From: Pontivivens sp032464575
Lineage (GTDB): Bacteria; Pseudomonadota; Alphaproteobacteria; Rhodobacterales; Rhodobacteraceae
DNA length: 64,000 nucleotides
NCBI GenBank assembly: GCA_032464575.1
Contig: JAWDKM010000001.1
Coordinates: 620,001 to 684,000, forward strand
Direction of reading: 5' to 3'
The notes beneath the pieces were generated by a model, which saw nothing but the letters and a program-made list of their open reading frames with translations, did no database searches and was not told the DNA's origin. Positions 9,256-18,336 of the stretch are shown one piece after another. Made by a program: the position numbers and the translations under genes. Each line of letters begins with the position of its first letter. Within the stretch, counting starts at the first letter, position 1.

Positions 9256-12200
9256 ATGTTCCGCAGATACATCTACTACTTCTTCGGCCCCATCGGCGTT
9301 CTGATCGCCTTCACCCTCGTGACGTCCGTGTCGATCTGGTATCTCGGCCCGCTGATCGCGGTCGGCGAGATCCGCCCCTTCGACCGGCAGGCGGACCGGC
9401 TGATCGCCATCGCGCTCCTCACCGCGATCACCGTCATCACGATCCTCGTCATCCTCCTGCGCCGCCGCTACCGCGACCGGGAGATGACGGAGGCGATCAC
9501 CGCCAATGCCGCCCCGGTGGAGAAGACCGACGAGGCGGTGACGGCCGAGCTTTCCGAGATGCGGCAGCGCATGACCGACGCGTTGACGTTCCTGCGCAAG
9601 TCGCGGCTCGGCGGGCGCTTCGGCACGCGCTCGCTCTACCAGCTTCCCTGGTACATCATCATCGGCCCGCCGGGTGCGGGGAAGACCACAGCCATCGTGA
9701 ATTCCGGCCTCAAGTTCCCGCTGGCCGAGCGCATGGGCAAGGGGGCCATCGGGGGCGTCGGCGGCACACGCAACTGCGACTGGTGGTTCACGGACGAGGC
9801 CGTCCTGCTCGACACCGCGGGGCGCTACACCACGCAGGACAGCAACCGCGATGCGGATGCGAAGGCGTGGGCCGGCTTTCTCGACATGCTCAAGCAGCAT
9901 CGCAAGCGCCAGCCGATCAACGGCGCGATGGTGGCGATCAGCCTCTCGGACCTGTCGTTGCAGGACGAGGCGGCGCGCCGGGCCCATGCCCACGCGATCC
10001 GCACCCGCCTCCATGAATTGCGGGAGAAGCTGGGCGTCCGCTTCCCGGTCTACGTTCTCTTCACCAAGGCCGACCTGATCGCGGGCTTCCAGGAGTTCTT
10101 CGCCGACCTCGGCGCGGAGGAGCGGGAGCAGGTCTGGGGCTTCACGCTGGCGGAAGGCGCCGACACCACCGCCAAGGCGGCCTTCGACGCGGAGTTCGAC
10201 ACGCTGCTCACCCGCCTGTCGGACCGCAGCCTCGAACGGATGCAGGCGGAGACCGACTACCAGCGCCGCAGCCTGATCGCGGGCTTCCCCGCACAGATCG
10301 CCTCGCTCCGCTCTGTCGCCGACGACTTCCTCGGCGAGATGTTCCAGGACAGCCGCTACGAGCAGAGCCAGTTCCTGCGCGGCGTCTACTTCACCTCCGG
10401 CACGCAGGAGGGGACGCCCATCGACCGGCTGATGATGGGCATGGCGAGCACCTTCGGCATCGGACGGCAGGCGATCGGCACCGGCAAGGGTCAGGGCCGC
10501 AGCTACTTCCTGACGCGGCTTCTGAACGGCGTGATCTTCCGCGAGGCCGGGCTCGTCTCCGCCGACGATGCGGTAGAGCGGCGGCATCGCTGGATCAAGC
10601 GCGGGGCCATGGCGTGCGGCCTGCTGACCTTCGGCGCGGCCACGGCCGTCTGGACCAACAGCTTTGCCGGCAACGTCTCCCTCATCGGCGGCGCGCGGAG
10701 CGAGGTCGACACGTTCCGCGAGATCGCATCGGGCGTGACCCGCAACCCGGTCGCCGACGCCGACCTGCCCGCCATCGTGCCCGCGCTCAACGTCCTGCGC
10801 GACCTGCCCGGCAACCCGGCGGCGAGCGATCCGGAGCCGCCGCGGGAGCTTACCTTCGGCCTCTACCAGGGCGATGCCATCGGCTCCGAGTCCGAGCAAG
10901 CCTATCGCGGCTCGCTCAACACGCTCCTCCTGCCGCGCCTCCTCTTCCGGCTGGAAGAGCAGATGCAGGCGAGCATGAACAACCCCGATTTCCTGTTCGA
11001 GGCGCTGAAGGTCTACCTGATGCTGGGCCTCCAGGGACCGATGGACCGGGAGACGGTCGAACAGTGGATGGAGCTCGACTGGACCGTCGCCTTCGCCGGG
11101 CAGGAGGAGTTGCAGGCCGACCTGCGCGGCCATCTCGACGCGCTGCTGAACGCGCCGATGCAGGAGATCGCGCTGAACGGTCCCCTGGTCGATCAGATCC
11201 AGGCGCTGCTGGCGGAGACGCCGCTGGCCGAGCGGATCTACCAGAGCATCGTCAGCGCGCCGCCGGCCCGCGGCCTCACGCCCTTCCGCCTCACCGATGT
11301 GGGCGGGCCCGCCGTCTCCCGCGTCCTGCTGCGCCCCTCGGGTCAGCCGCTCAGCGCGGGCATCGACGGGGTCTACACCCATGCGGGCTTTCACGAGTAC
11401 TTCCTGCCGCAGCTTGCCACGGTCGAGGAGCGGGTGGAGTTCGAGAACCTCGTGCTCGGCGGTCGCGCGGCGGAGGTGAACCCGGACAATCTCGACCGGC
11501 TCGCCCGCGATGTGCTCGCGCTTTACGAGAACGATTATATCGTGAAGTACGAGCAACTTCTGGGCGATATCGACATCATCCCGATGGACAGTGTCGGACA
11601 GGCGGCACAGGTCACCAACGTGCTCTCCGGCCCGACCTCTCCGATCCGCAACATCCTCGAAGCGGTGTCGGACGAGACCCGGCTGACCGAGCTGCCCGAG
11701 GCGCGGCTGCTGGCGGCGAATGCGGGCAATGCGGCCCTCGATCTGGCGCGGGACGAGGTCGTCTCCGCCCTCGACGCGCAGGGCCAGTCGATCTTCGAGG
11801 CGTTCGGCTCGATCCTGCCCGGCGAGGATCCGGCCGCGCCGCAGCAGGCACCCGGCCAGTTCGTGGAGGACCGGTTCGCGGAGCTTCACGCCCTCGTGGC
11901 CCAGCCCGACGGGGCACCGTCCGAGCTCGACGGGCTGATCGGCGACATCACCGACGTGTTCGACGAGCTCAACCGGATCTCGCTGGGACAGAGCTCCGGT
12001 GCGCTGACGGGGCCAAACGCCTCGGCCAACCTGCAGGCGGAGATCGCGCGTCTGCCCGATCCGCTCGGCCGCTGGGCCGCGCAGATCGTGGCGGGCTCCT
12101 CCGGTGCGGCCGTGGGCGGTGCACGGGCGGAGCTCAACGGCGCGTGGCAATCGCAGGTGCTGCCCTTCTGCCGCCGGGCCATCGACGGGCGCTATCCGTT

Positions 12201-12825
12201 CAGCCGGCAGGCGCAGGCGGACGTGACGCTTCAGGATTTCGGGCGTCTCTTCGGGCCGAGCGGGCTGATGGACACGTTCTTCAACGAGAACCTCGCGCCC
12301 TTCGTCGATACGACCAGCGATCCGTGGCGGCTGCGCCGGGTGAATGGCGTGGATATCGGCATCTCCCCGGCGGTGATCGCCCAGTTCCAGAAGGCGGCCG
12401 AGATCCGGGACAGCTTCTTCCTGAGCCCCGGCCTGCCCTCCATCACCTTCGACGTGACGCCCGTCGCCCTCGACCCCAATGTCGATCAGGTGGTGGTGGA
12501 GATCGAGGGCCAGCAGGTGATCTACGCCCACGGGCCGCCGCAGGTCACGCCCGTGACCTGGCCGGGTCAGGCGGGCGGGCGCACCCGCGTTGCGTTCTCC
12601 CCCGCGCGGACGGATCTGGAGAACACGATCCAGCGCGACGGTCCGTGGGCCTGGTTCCGGCTGCTCGACGCGGCGGAGCTGCGGCGGACCAACGTGTCAG
12701 ACCGCAACCGCATGATCTTCAACCTCGGCGGACGCATCGCGATCTTCCAGCTGCGCGCGGGCTCGGCGCTGAACCCGTTCACCGTCTCCGCGCTCGACAG
12801 CTTCTCCTGCCCGGCGTCGCTGTAA
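9256..12825 (+). CDS. tssM: T6SS inner-membrane protein TssM (IcmF)
   Basis: TssM spans the inner membrane and periplasm and completes the TssJLM trans-envelope complex. The 1189-residue protein is typical in length. Two membrane segments lie near residues 10-33 and 49-69, a cytoplasmic NTPase-like domain follows with Walker A Gly137-Pro-Pro-Gly-Ala-Gly-Lys143-Thr and DTAG at about 186-189, and a third membrane segment lies near 445-465. The long periplasmic C-terminal region ends with a Cys-containing segment (DSFSCPASL). The intact Walker A suggests the ATP-binding type of TssM. Its TAA overlaps the tagF ATG by one base. Confidence 0.96.
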   Translation: MFRRYIYYFFGPIGVLIAFTLVTSVSIWYLGPLIAVGEIRPFDRQADRLIAIALLTAITVITILVILLRRRYRDREMTEAITANAAPVEKTDEAVTAELSEMRQRMTDALTFLRKSRLGGRFGTRSLYQLPWYIIIGPPGAGKTTAIVNSGLKFPLAERMGKGAIGGVGGTRNCDWWFTDEAVLLDTAGRYTTQDSNRDADAKAWAGFLDMLKQHRKRQPINGAMVAISLSDLSLQDEAARRAHAHAIRTRLHELREKLGVRFPVYVLFTKADLIAGFQEFFADLGAEEREQVWGFTLAEGADTTAKAAFDAEFDTLLTRLSDRSLERMQAETDYQRRSLIAGFPAQIASLRSVADDFLGEMFQDSRYEQSQFLRGVYFTSGTQEGTPIDRLMMGMASTFGIGRQAIGTGKGQGRSYFLTRLLNGVIFREAGLVSADDAVERRHRWIKRGAMACGLLTFGAATAVWTNSFAGNVSLIGGARSEVDTFREIASGVTRNPVADADLPAIVPALNVLRDLPGNPAASDPEPPRELTFGLYQGDAIGSESEQAYRGSLNTLLLPRLLFRLEEQMQASMNNPDFLFEALKVYLMLGLQGPMDRETVEQWMELDWTVAFAGQEELQADLRGHLDALLNAPMQEIALNGPLVDQIQALLAETPLAERIYQSIVSAPPARGLTPFRLTDVGGPAVSRVLLRPSGQPLSAGIDGVYTHAGFHEYFLPQLATVEERVEFENLVLGGRAAEVNPDNLDRLARDVLALYENDYIVKYEQLLGDIDIIPMDSVGQAAQVTNVLSGPTSPIRNILEAVSDETRLTELPEARLLAANAGNAALDLARDEVVSALDAQGQSIFEAFGSILPGEDPAAPQQAPGQFVEDRFAELHALVAQPDGAPSELDGLIGDITDVFDELNRISLGQSSGALTGPNASANLQAEIARLPDPLGRWAAQIVAGSSGAAVGGARAELNGAWQSQVLPFCRRAIDGRYPFSRQAQADVTLQDFGRLFGPSGLMDTFFNENLAPFVDTTSDPWRLRRVNGVDIGISPAVIAQFQKAAEIRDSFFLSPGLPSITFDVTPVALDPNVDQVVVEIEGQQVIYAHGPPQVTPVTWPGQAGGRTRVAFSPARTDLENTIQRDGPWAWFRLLDAAELRRTNVSDRNRMIFNLGGRIAIFQLRAGSALNPFTVSALDSFSCPASL

Positions 12826-13481
12826 TGGAAGTGCGGGCGGCATATGGCTGGTACGGCAAGGTGCCCTGCGTAGGCGATTTCGTGCGGGCGGGGCTCTCCC
12901 CAGACTTCGTGCGCGGCTGGGATCGCTGGATGCAGGCGCTGCTGGTCGCCGGACACGAGGCGTTGGGGAAGCGGTGGGAGGCCTGCTACATGGGCGCGCC
13001 GATCTGGCGTTTCGCCCTCTCGCCGGGGCTTTGCGGCGCGCACGCGGTGGCGGGCGTCGTGATGCCGAGCGTCGATCGGGTGGGCCGCCGCTTCCCCCTC
13101 TGCCTCGCCGCCCAGATGGAGAGCTCCGCCTGGGGCGCCTACCGCGCCGCGGCCCTCGCCTTCGACGCGCTGGAGGAGACGGCGCTCGCGATGCTGGAGG
13201 ACGGCGCGAACTTGGAGGGGCTGGAGGAGATGCTGTCCGCCCTGCCCACCCCAAACCCGACGGAGCCCGTCGCGAGCGACGGGCCTCTCCCCACCATCGT
13301 GACGACGGCGGCCCCGGAGCATGGCTTCGCCGCCCTCGGCGCCAGCGATCCCGCCGCACTCTGGATCGCGCAGGTGGAGGGAGCGAACCGCGTCATGCTC
13401 ACCTCGACCCTGCCCGAAGGCCCCGAGGCCGCCCGCACCCTCTTCGACCTCGCCGCGCCGACCTGGCGCATCGCATCCTGA
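12825..13481 (+). CDS. tagF: T6SS-associated protein TagF
   Basis: TagF represses T6SS assembly post-translationally, in Pseudomonas by sequestering Fha. The real start is the ATG at 12825, one base inside the tssM stop; the longer open frame upstream is a shadow. The 218-residue product carries the family signature near its N-terminus (YGKVPCVGDFVRAGLSPDF, then WDRWMQ) and the GVVMPSVDRVGRRFPL core. The fused TagF-PppA seen in Agrobacterium is split into two adjacent genes here. Confidence 0.9.
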   Translation: MEVRAAYGWYGKVPCVGDFVRAGLSPDFVRGWDRWMQALLVAGHEALGKRWEACYMGAPIWRFALSPGLCGAHAVAGVVMPSVDRVGRRFPLCLAAQMESSAWGAYRAAALAFDALEETALAMLEDGANLEGLEEMLSALPTPNPTEPVASDGPLPTIVTTAAPEHGFAALGASDPAALWIAQVEGANRVMLTSTLPEGPEAARTLFDLAAPTWRIAS

Positions 13482-13498
13482 CCACGGGGGTGTCCGAG

Positions 13499-14227
13499 AT
13501 GACCCGACCGACCGCCACCGCGCAGCGCCGCTACAGCGCCACGACCCATACCGGCCATGTGCGCAAGGTGAACGAGGATGCGATCCTCTCGCGCCCCGAT
13601 ATCGGCCTTTGGGCCGTGGCCGACGGCATGGGCGGCCACGCGGGCGGCGATTTCGCGAGCCAGACCGTGGTCGCGGCACTCGACCGCCTGTCCGCCATGC
13701 TGCAGCCGGCGGAGATCATGCATTCCGCCCGCAGCGCCATCCAGACCGCCCATCGCGAGATCGGGGAGGAGGCCGCCCGCCGCGGCCACGTCACCATCGG
13801 CGCGACCGTCGTGCTGCTGGTGCTGACCGAGGAGCATTTCATGTGCCTCTGGGCCGGGGACAGCCGCCTCTACCGCTTGCGCGGCGGCACGCTCCAGATG
13901 ATCAGCGCCGATCACTCGGTGGTCGGCGAACTTGTAGAACAAGGCTACCTGACCTGGGACGAGGCGGAGAACCACCCGCAGGCCAATCGCATTACCCGCG
14001 CGGTGGGCGTAGGCGAGGTGCTGGAGATCGACAAGCGGCGCGGCGACGTGCAGCCCGGCGACCGGTTCCTCCTCTGCTCCGACGGGCTGTCGAAATACGC
14101 CGATCTCGAGACGCTGCGCAGCTACCTGAGCGACGGGCCGACGGACCGCGTGGCCGACGCGCTGCTCGAGCATGCGCTCGCGGGCGGCGGCGCCGACAAC
14201 GTCTCGATCATCGTGGTGGACACCTGA
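13499..14227 (+). CDS. pppA: PP2C-type serine/threonine phosphatase PppA
   Basis: This cytoplasmic Mn/Mg-dependent PP2C phosphatase removes the PpkA-installed phosphate from Fha and so resets the T6SS. The 242-residue protein is a single PP2C domain with the metal-binding motifs intact: Asn25-Glu26-Asp27, Asp42-Gly-Met-Gly-Gly, WAGDSRLYRLR, LLCSDGLSKY and the final GGGADNVSIIVV. ATG 13499 has GGGGG eight bases upstream; a GTG at 13490 in frame is the alternative. tagF lies 17 bases upstream and an unknown gene starts one base after its stop. Confidence 0.92.
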   Translation: MTRPTATAQRRYSATTHTGHVRKVNEDAILSRPDIGLWAVADGMGGHAGGDFASQTVVAALDRLSAMLQPAEIMHSARSAIQTAHREIGEEAARRGHVTIGATVVLLVLTEEHFMCLWAGDSRLYRLRGGTLQMISADHSVVGELVEQGYLTWDEAENHPQANRITRAVGVGEVLEIDKRRGDVQPGDRFLLCSDGLSKYADLETLRSYLSDGPTDRVADALLEHALAGGGADNVSIIVVDT

Positions 14228-14228
14228 G

Positions 14229-15275
14229 ATGACCTGTTTCTGCACCGTCCCCGCCGACGAGGCGCGCAACCGCTTCAACATGGCCGCGGTCCCGGTCCTG
14301 CCGCCCGCGCCGCTGACCATGAAGCTCGCCGTGGCACTGCCGGCCATCGCGCCCGACGACCGGCTCGACATGCAGATCGCCACCGGCTTCGACCCGGTGG
14401 TGCTGCCGCATATGAGCCTCTTCGGCGGGCCGATGATGCAGATGAGCATGATGCTGTCGATGATGTCGGGCAGCTTCACGCTCGACGACCTGCCGATGCT
14501 GGAATTCCAGATGGAGCAGGCCGCCGCCAGCATCACCCGCAACGTCTGGCCGCGCCTCGGCTGGCTGACGACGCTGAAGATCCAGCCGCTGATCAACTTC
14601 GCCATCGTCGCGCGGCTGGTGCTCGACCTGCGCGCGCTCGGCCTCGACCCCTTCACCATGAGCGCGTTTCCCGAGGAGATCGCGGGGCCGCGGGTCAACA
14701 GCTACAACTTCGCCCTGACCCGGCCGAAGCTGCACATGGCAAAGCTGATGGCCGGGCTGCCGCCGCTGATGCAGCTCAACGAGACGCTGAACCTGCCGCC
14801 GCTGGGCGATCCGGGCGCGGTCTCGGCCCTGCAGAACCGGCTGCAGGGCCTTGCGAAGCTCACGCCGCCGCACCTCGCGATCTCGCTCCCGATGCTGCAG
14901 AAACTGGCGTTGGCGCTGCAATCGCTCGCCACGATCGAGGAGGCGTTCGGAGAGAACCTCAATCCGTCGACCCTGGGGCCCATCCGGATGATGCTGTCGC
15001 GCTGGGGCCATTTCGCGCTGCCGATCCCGCTGCCGGATGCGCTGATGGCGCTCACGCTCAACGAGAAGCTGGACCTGCTGCCCGCCATGGAGGACATCCG
15101 GTTGGGCGAGAGCGTGGCCGGGTCGATGAACACCGCCTTCGCCGCGGCGAGCTTCACCCCGCCTCGGCTCGCCATCGCGCCGTTCATGAACGTGGTGATG
15201 GCGCTTCAGGGCTCGTTCCAGATGGCGCTGGAGGTCGATCCGTTCGACATGTGCAGCCTGTGCCCCTGCGCGTAA
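14229..15275 (+). CDS. Met-rich repeat protein of unknown function at the end of the T6SS operon
   Basis: I do not recognise this 348-residue protein. It begins one base after the pppA stop and so belongs to the T6SS transcription unit. It is rich in Met, Leu and Pro, including a run GGPMMQMSMMLSMMSG near residue 60. Several segments repeat a loose Pro-x-Leu-x-Ile/Met theme (RPKLHMAKLM, PPHLAISLPML, PPRLAIAPFM), suggesting a repeated helical unit. Cysteines are confined to the two termini (CFC at residues 3-5; CSLCPCA at the end), which could bind metal or form a disulfide closure. There is no signal peptide. It could be an effector, an effector carrier or an accessory protein; nothing seen decides this. 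Confidence 0.7.
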   Translation: MTCFCTVPADEARNRFNMAAVPVLPPAPLTMKLAVALPAIAPDDRLDMQIATGFDPVVLPHMSLFGGPMMQMSMMLSMMSGSFTLDDLPMLEFQMEQAAASITRNVWPRLGWLTTLKIQPLINFAIVARLVLDLRALGLDPFTMSAFPEEIAGPRVNSYNFALTRPKLHMAKLMAGLPPLMQLNETLNLPPLGDPGAVSALQNRLQGLAKLTPPHLAISLPMLQKLALALQSLATIEEAFGENLNPSTLGPIRMMLSRWGHFALPIPLPDALMALTLNEKLDLLPAMEDIRLGESVAGSMNTAFAAASFTPPRLAIAPFMNVVMALQGSFQMALEVDPFDMCSLCPCA

Positions 15276-15296
15276 GGGGCCGGGCGGAGAGCGGCG

Positions 15297-16109
15297 TCAG
15301 ATCTCGCCCAGCCGCCGCCACTGCTCCAGCTTCTCGCGGCTCACCTCGAAATGCATGGAGTCCTCGCGTCCGAACCCGGCCCCCCAGACCCAGCCCTCGC
15401 GCTTGAAGAAATCGGCGAGGAGGATGAGGCCGAGCTGCGTCTTGCCGTCGGCGAGCTCGTCAAGCACGCCGTCGATGTTTATGTCCACCGCCAGCCCGTA
15501 GGCATGGGCGGAGGCCGCCCGCTCCGCTCCCCGGATCCGGCGCACGCAGAGCGAGCCCGCACTCTCGATCCGCTCGTAAAGCTCCGGTTCGAAGACCTGC
15601 ACGTTGGCGAAGACCTGGCGGAGCGAGACAAGCGCGGGCCGCAGCATGCGCGCGCGGATCGGTCCGGCATCCTCCGTCGCGACCATCGCGGCCAGCGCGG
15701 GATTGGTCAGCGGCTGGCAGTCGTCGGTCAGATCCTCGCGCGGAAGGCCGAAGAGCTCCCGCAGGAAGGCAGGGCCGGCCACCGTCAGGTCCTCATTCGC
15801 CGCGCGCCGGTCCGCGATCAGCACGACCTGGGCGAAGGCATCCTGCAGCCCGTCCGGCGCGCGCGGCGCCTCGGGCTCCGGCGCGGGGGCCCGCGCGCCC
15901 GACAAGAGGCCGAGCGAGGTGCGCGCGTCGAGCCCGTCGATCCGGGCCCGAAGCTGGGCGACCTCCTCGCGCATCACGGCCACCTCGCCCTCCAGCACGG
16001 CGATGGCGGGATCGCGGGCGGGCACGGCCACCGCGGCGCGGGAGAGGTGCCAGGCGACCGGAGCCGCCCCGACGGACAGTGCGAGGATCACTGCGGGCAG
16101 GAGCTTCAT
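15297..16109 (-). CDS. Membrane-anchored M15-type (VanY-like) D,D-peptidase family protein
   Basis: A zinc peptidase-like protein of the D-Ala-D-Ala carboxypeptidase M15 fold, predicted to act on peptidoglycan in the periplasm. The 270 residues comprise an N-terminal signal or membrane anchor (1-20), a short coiled coil (LEGEVAVMREEVAQLRARI) and a C-terminal M15 domain with the ligand pattern His202 (SAHAYG), Asp209 (VDIN) and His253 (MHFE). It is encoded on the opposite strand, converging on the T6SS operon with 21 bases between stops. It could locally open the wall for an envelope machine, but the opposite orientation makes a T6SS role only a possibility. Confidence 0.75.
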   Translation of the reverse strand: MKLLPAVILALSVGAAPVAWHLSRAAVAVPARDPAIAVLEGEVAVMREEVAQLRARIDGLDARTSLGLLSGARAPAPEPEAPRAPDGLQDAFAQVVLIADRRAANEDLTVAGPAFLRELFGLPREDLTDDCQPLTNPALAAMVATEDAGPIRARMLRPALVSLRQVFANVQVFEPELYERIESAGSLCVRRIRGAERAASAHAYGLAVDINIDGVLDELADGKTQLGLILLADFFKREGWVWGAGFGREDSMHFEVSREKLEQWRRLGEI

Positions 16110-16513
16110 CGGACGGCTCCGGCTGACGTCAGGGTCCGGCAGGGCAGACGGCCCGAACCCTCAGAGGAGCCGGCGGAGCGCGTCGCGGTCGGGCAGAATG
16201 ATGCTCGCGACGGCGCGGGAGCCCTGCCGCCGCACCGGCACTCGCAGTTCGGGGGGATGGCCGGCATGGTGATCGCGCTCCTTTTTCGTGCACACTGTCG
16301 GTGGTTGGTGACGGCGTGCGGCGGAAAGGTTCACGGGACGCACAGATGTTCGGAGCGGCCCTGCCGCAGACCCCGCCGAGTTGAAGCGGGCCACGCCGAA
16401 TGATACCCAATTTGAAACAGAGACTTCGAGCCATCGCCCCATGACCTTCGCGCCATCGACGTCCCGCGGGGAGCCGACCCCGCCGCATGGTCCCGCCGCC
16501 GTCCGGGGCGCCC
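16110..16513. other. Intergenic region between divergent genes
   Basis: About 400 bases separate the divergent M15 peptidase and LuxR-hydrolase genes. Frames crossing it are Arg/Pro-rich shadows. It must hold both promoters; a TTGAAA at 16412-16417 could be a -35 element but I see no convincing -10 partner. No RNA gene is evident. Confidence 0.5.
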
Positions 16514-18160
16514 ATGGCTGACGATCCGGTGCCCCCGCCCGACAGGCCCGCGCCGAAGCTGGATGCAGCGCTCGTCCACCTGATCTACGACACCGCGATC
16601 GACAACTCGCTGTGGCCCGAGACGGTGCTGCGGGTCTACGAGGCGTTCGAGCGCGGAGAGGTGGAGGCCGAGGCGCTGCACGACCTGCAGGTCCATTTCG
16701 CCAAGGGACTGCAGATCTCCGAACGGATCGTGAGCCTGCAGGAACGCAGCGACCTCCAGGATCGGCTGCTGGCGTCGCTCGCGCTCAGCATCGACCTCTA
16801 CGGCCATGACGGGCGGCCGCTCGACGGTTCGCGGTCCGCGGGCGGTCGCCGGGTGCTGACGAACGGCGTCGGCCCCGCCTCTGCCGACGGGCTGTTCTTC
16901 GGACCCGACCGGGTGCGCGAGCTCGGCCTGCCGCCGCATGTCGCCGCAGCCCGCATCCGCTTTTCGCAGAGCGTGGAGCTCATGGCGGAGGCCATCGGCC
17001 GCGAGCTGTCACTGCGCCCGTCGCAACGCAAGCTCCTTGAAAGCTTCCTGCGGCACGCCAACCTGCGGCGCGCGGCCGAGGAGCAGAACATCAGCTACGA
17101 GACCGCGCGCACCTACTTCAAGGCGATCTGCGTCGAGGCGGGCGTCGGCGGGCAAGCCGAGCTGCTGCGGATGCTGATCCTCAACCCGGCCCTGATGCTG
17201 CGCGCCGAACGCGGGGCCGAGACCGGACCCCGTGTCCGCCATATCGTCGATCGACCGGACGGCGGGCAGGTCGAGGTCTTCCTGCTCGGGGACGCGGATG
17301 CCTACCCCATCGTGCACCTCGACGCGCTGTCGGGCGGGGCCATCGATCTGCTGGCCCATCCCGAACGCTACCTGCCGCTGCTCAGGGAGCTGGGCGCGCG
17401 GATCATCCTGCCTTGCCGCCCGGGCACATTCGGGTCGAGTTTTCGTCCCCTGCGCGGGGCCAGCGACTATGCCCGGGAGGTCGGCTTGGTCTGCGACGCA
17501 TTGGGGATCGAACGCTTCTCGCTCCTGTCCTACTCCTACGGCTCGGTCGCGGCGCTGGGGGCGGCGGCGGGGCTGCAGGACCGGGTCGACCGCGTGGTGC
17601 TCGCCTCCGTCTGCCATCCCGACTTCGTGGCGCCGGACTGGCGCGACCGCGACTTCTTCTACCAGGTCTCGCAGATGATCGGACGGCGTTGGCCGGGCCT
17701 GCTGCGGCGCGTGATCCCGTTCGTGACCAAGTCGATCCTGCAGAACATCGACAACTACGCCGACCAGGCCGCCGCGCGGGCGGGCTGCGCGCACGAGGAG
17801 GCGATCCTGCGCGCGCCGGACATCCGGCCGCGGTCGCGCGCCATGCTCGAGGAGCGGGTCGCGGGCGGCATGGACGGGATCGTGCAGGAATACCGCATCG
17901 TCGCCCAGCGGCTCGATTTCGACCTGTCGGAGCTCGACGTGCCACTCCTTCTCTTCCACGGCGCCGAAGACCGGGTCCATCCGCTCGACGGCGCACGCGT
18001 GCTGGCGGCCAGCGCGGCGCGGGCCGAGCTGACCGAGCTGCCCGGCCGCGGCCACGCCTTCATCTATGCCGACTGGGACTGGCTGCTGCGCGCGGCGGCG
18101 GGCGCATCCTTCACGGTCCCCCCTCCGGACCATCGGGGGATCCTGACCGCGGCGCGGTAA
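16514..18160 (+). CDS. LuxR-type HTH protein fused to an alpha/beta hydrolase
   Basis: A putative one-component regulator combining DNA binding with a hydrolase-fold sensor or enzyme. From ATG 16514 it has 548 residues. The N-terminal third is helical, a LuxR-like helix-turn-helix lies near 160-215 (LSLRPSQRKLLESFLRHAN, AAEEQNISYETARTYFK), and the C-terminal half is an alpha/beta hydrolase with nucleophile Ser341 (SYSYGS), Asp486 (GAEDRVHP) and His514 (GRGHAF). The nucleophile elbow is Ser-x-Ser-x-Gly rather than Gly-x-Ser-x-Gly. An in-frame ATG at 16487 is an alternative start. The complete triad suggests it binds or cleaves an ester- or lactone-like ligand; target genes are unknown, though the divergent neighbour and the downstream adhesin are candidates. 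Confidence 0.75.
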   Translation: MADDPVPPPDRPAPKLDAALVHLIYDTAIDNSLWPETVLRVYEAFERGEVEAEALHDLQVHFAKGLQISERIVSLQERSDLQDRLLASLALSIDLYGHDGRPLDGSRSAGGRRVLTNGVGPASADGLFFGPDRVRELGLPPHVAAARIRFSQSVELMAEAIGRELSLRPSQRKLLESFLRHANLRRAAEEQNISYETARTYFKAICVEAGVGGQAELLRMLILNPALMLRAERGAETGPRVRHIVDRPDGGQVEVFLLGDADAYPIVHLDALSGGAIDLLAHPERYLPLLRELGARIILPCRPGTFGSSFRPLRGASDYAREVGLVCDALGIERFSLLSYSYGSVAALGAAAGLQDRVDRVVLASVCHPDFVAPDWRDRDFFYQVSQMIGRRWPGLLRRVIPFVTKSILQNIDNYADQAAARAGCAHEEAILRAPDIRPRSRAMLEERVAGGMDGIVQEYRIVAQRLDFDLSELDVPLLLFHGAEDRVHPLDGARVLAASAARAELTELPGRGHAFIYADWDWLLRAAAGASFTVPPPDHRGILTAAR

Positions 18161-18192
18161 CGTTGCGCCAGCTTCGGCCCGAACCGCCCCCG

Positions 18193-18208
18193 GTCCCCAA
18201 TTGGGGAC
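18193..18208. promoter_or_regulatory. Perfect 16-bp palindrome ahead of the autotransporter-like gene
   Basis: GTCCCCAATTGGGGAC is a perfect inverted repeat with no spacer, 32 bases after the hydrolase-fusion stop and 129 bases before the next start. Lack of a loop and of a following T run argues against a terminator and for a protein-binding operator. The LuxR-HTH protein just upstream is the obvious candidate binder, by proximity only. Confidence 0.45.
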
Positions 18209-18336
18209 TGTCGGAAGCCGCACACCCGTGCGACCAAGGACACGGGACAGGGCACTGATCTAACGAGCGAAACCGGCCGTGGGTACAAGATGCCGCCCTG
18301 CCCCGTGACGACACGTGGGGACAGGGAAGGCCATTC

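Noticed and set aside
7888..12531. A 1547-residue reverse-strand open frame across tssL and tssM
   Set aside because: It is the GC-skew shadow of two clear T6SS genes, has His/Arg/Gly-rich composition and no domain.
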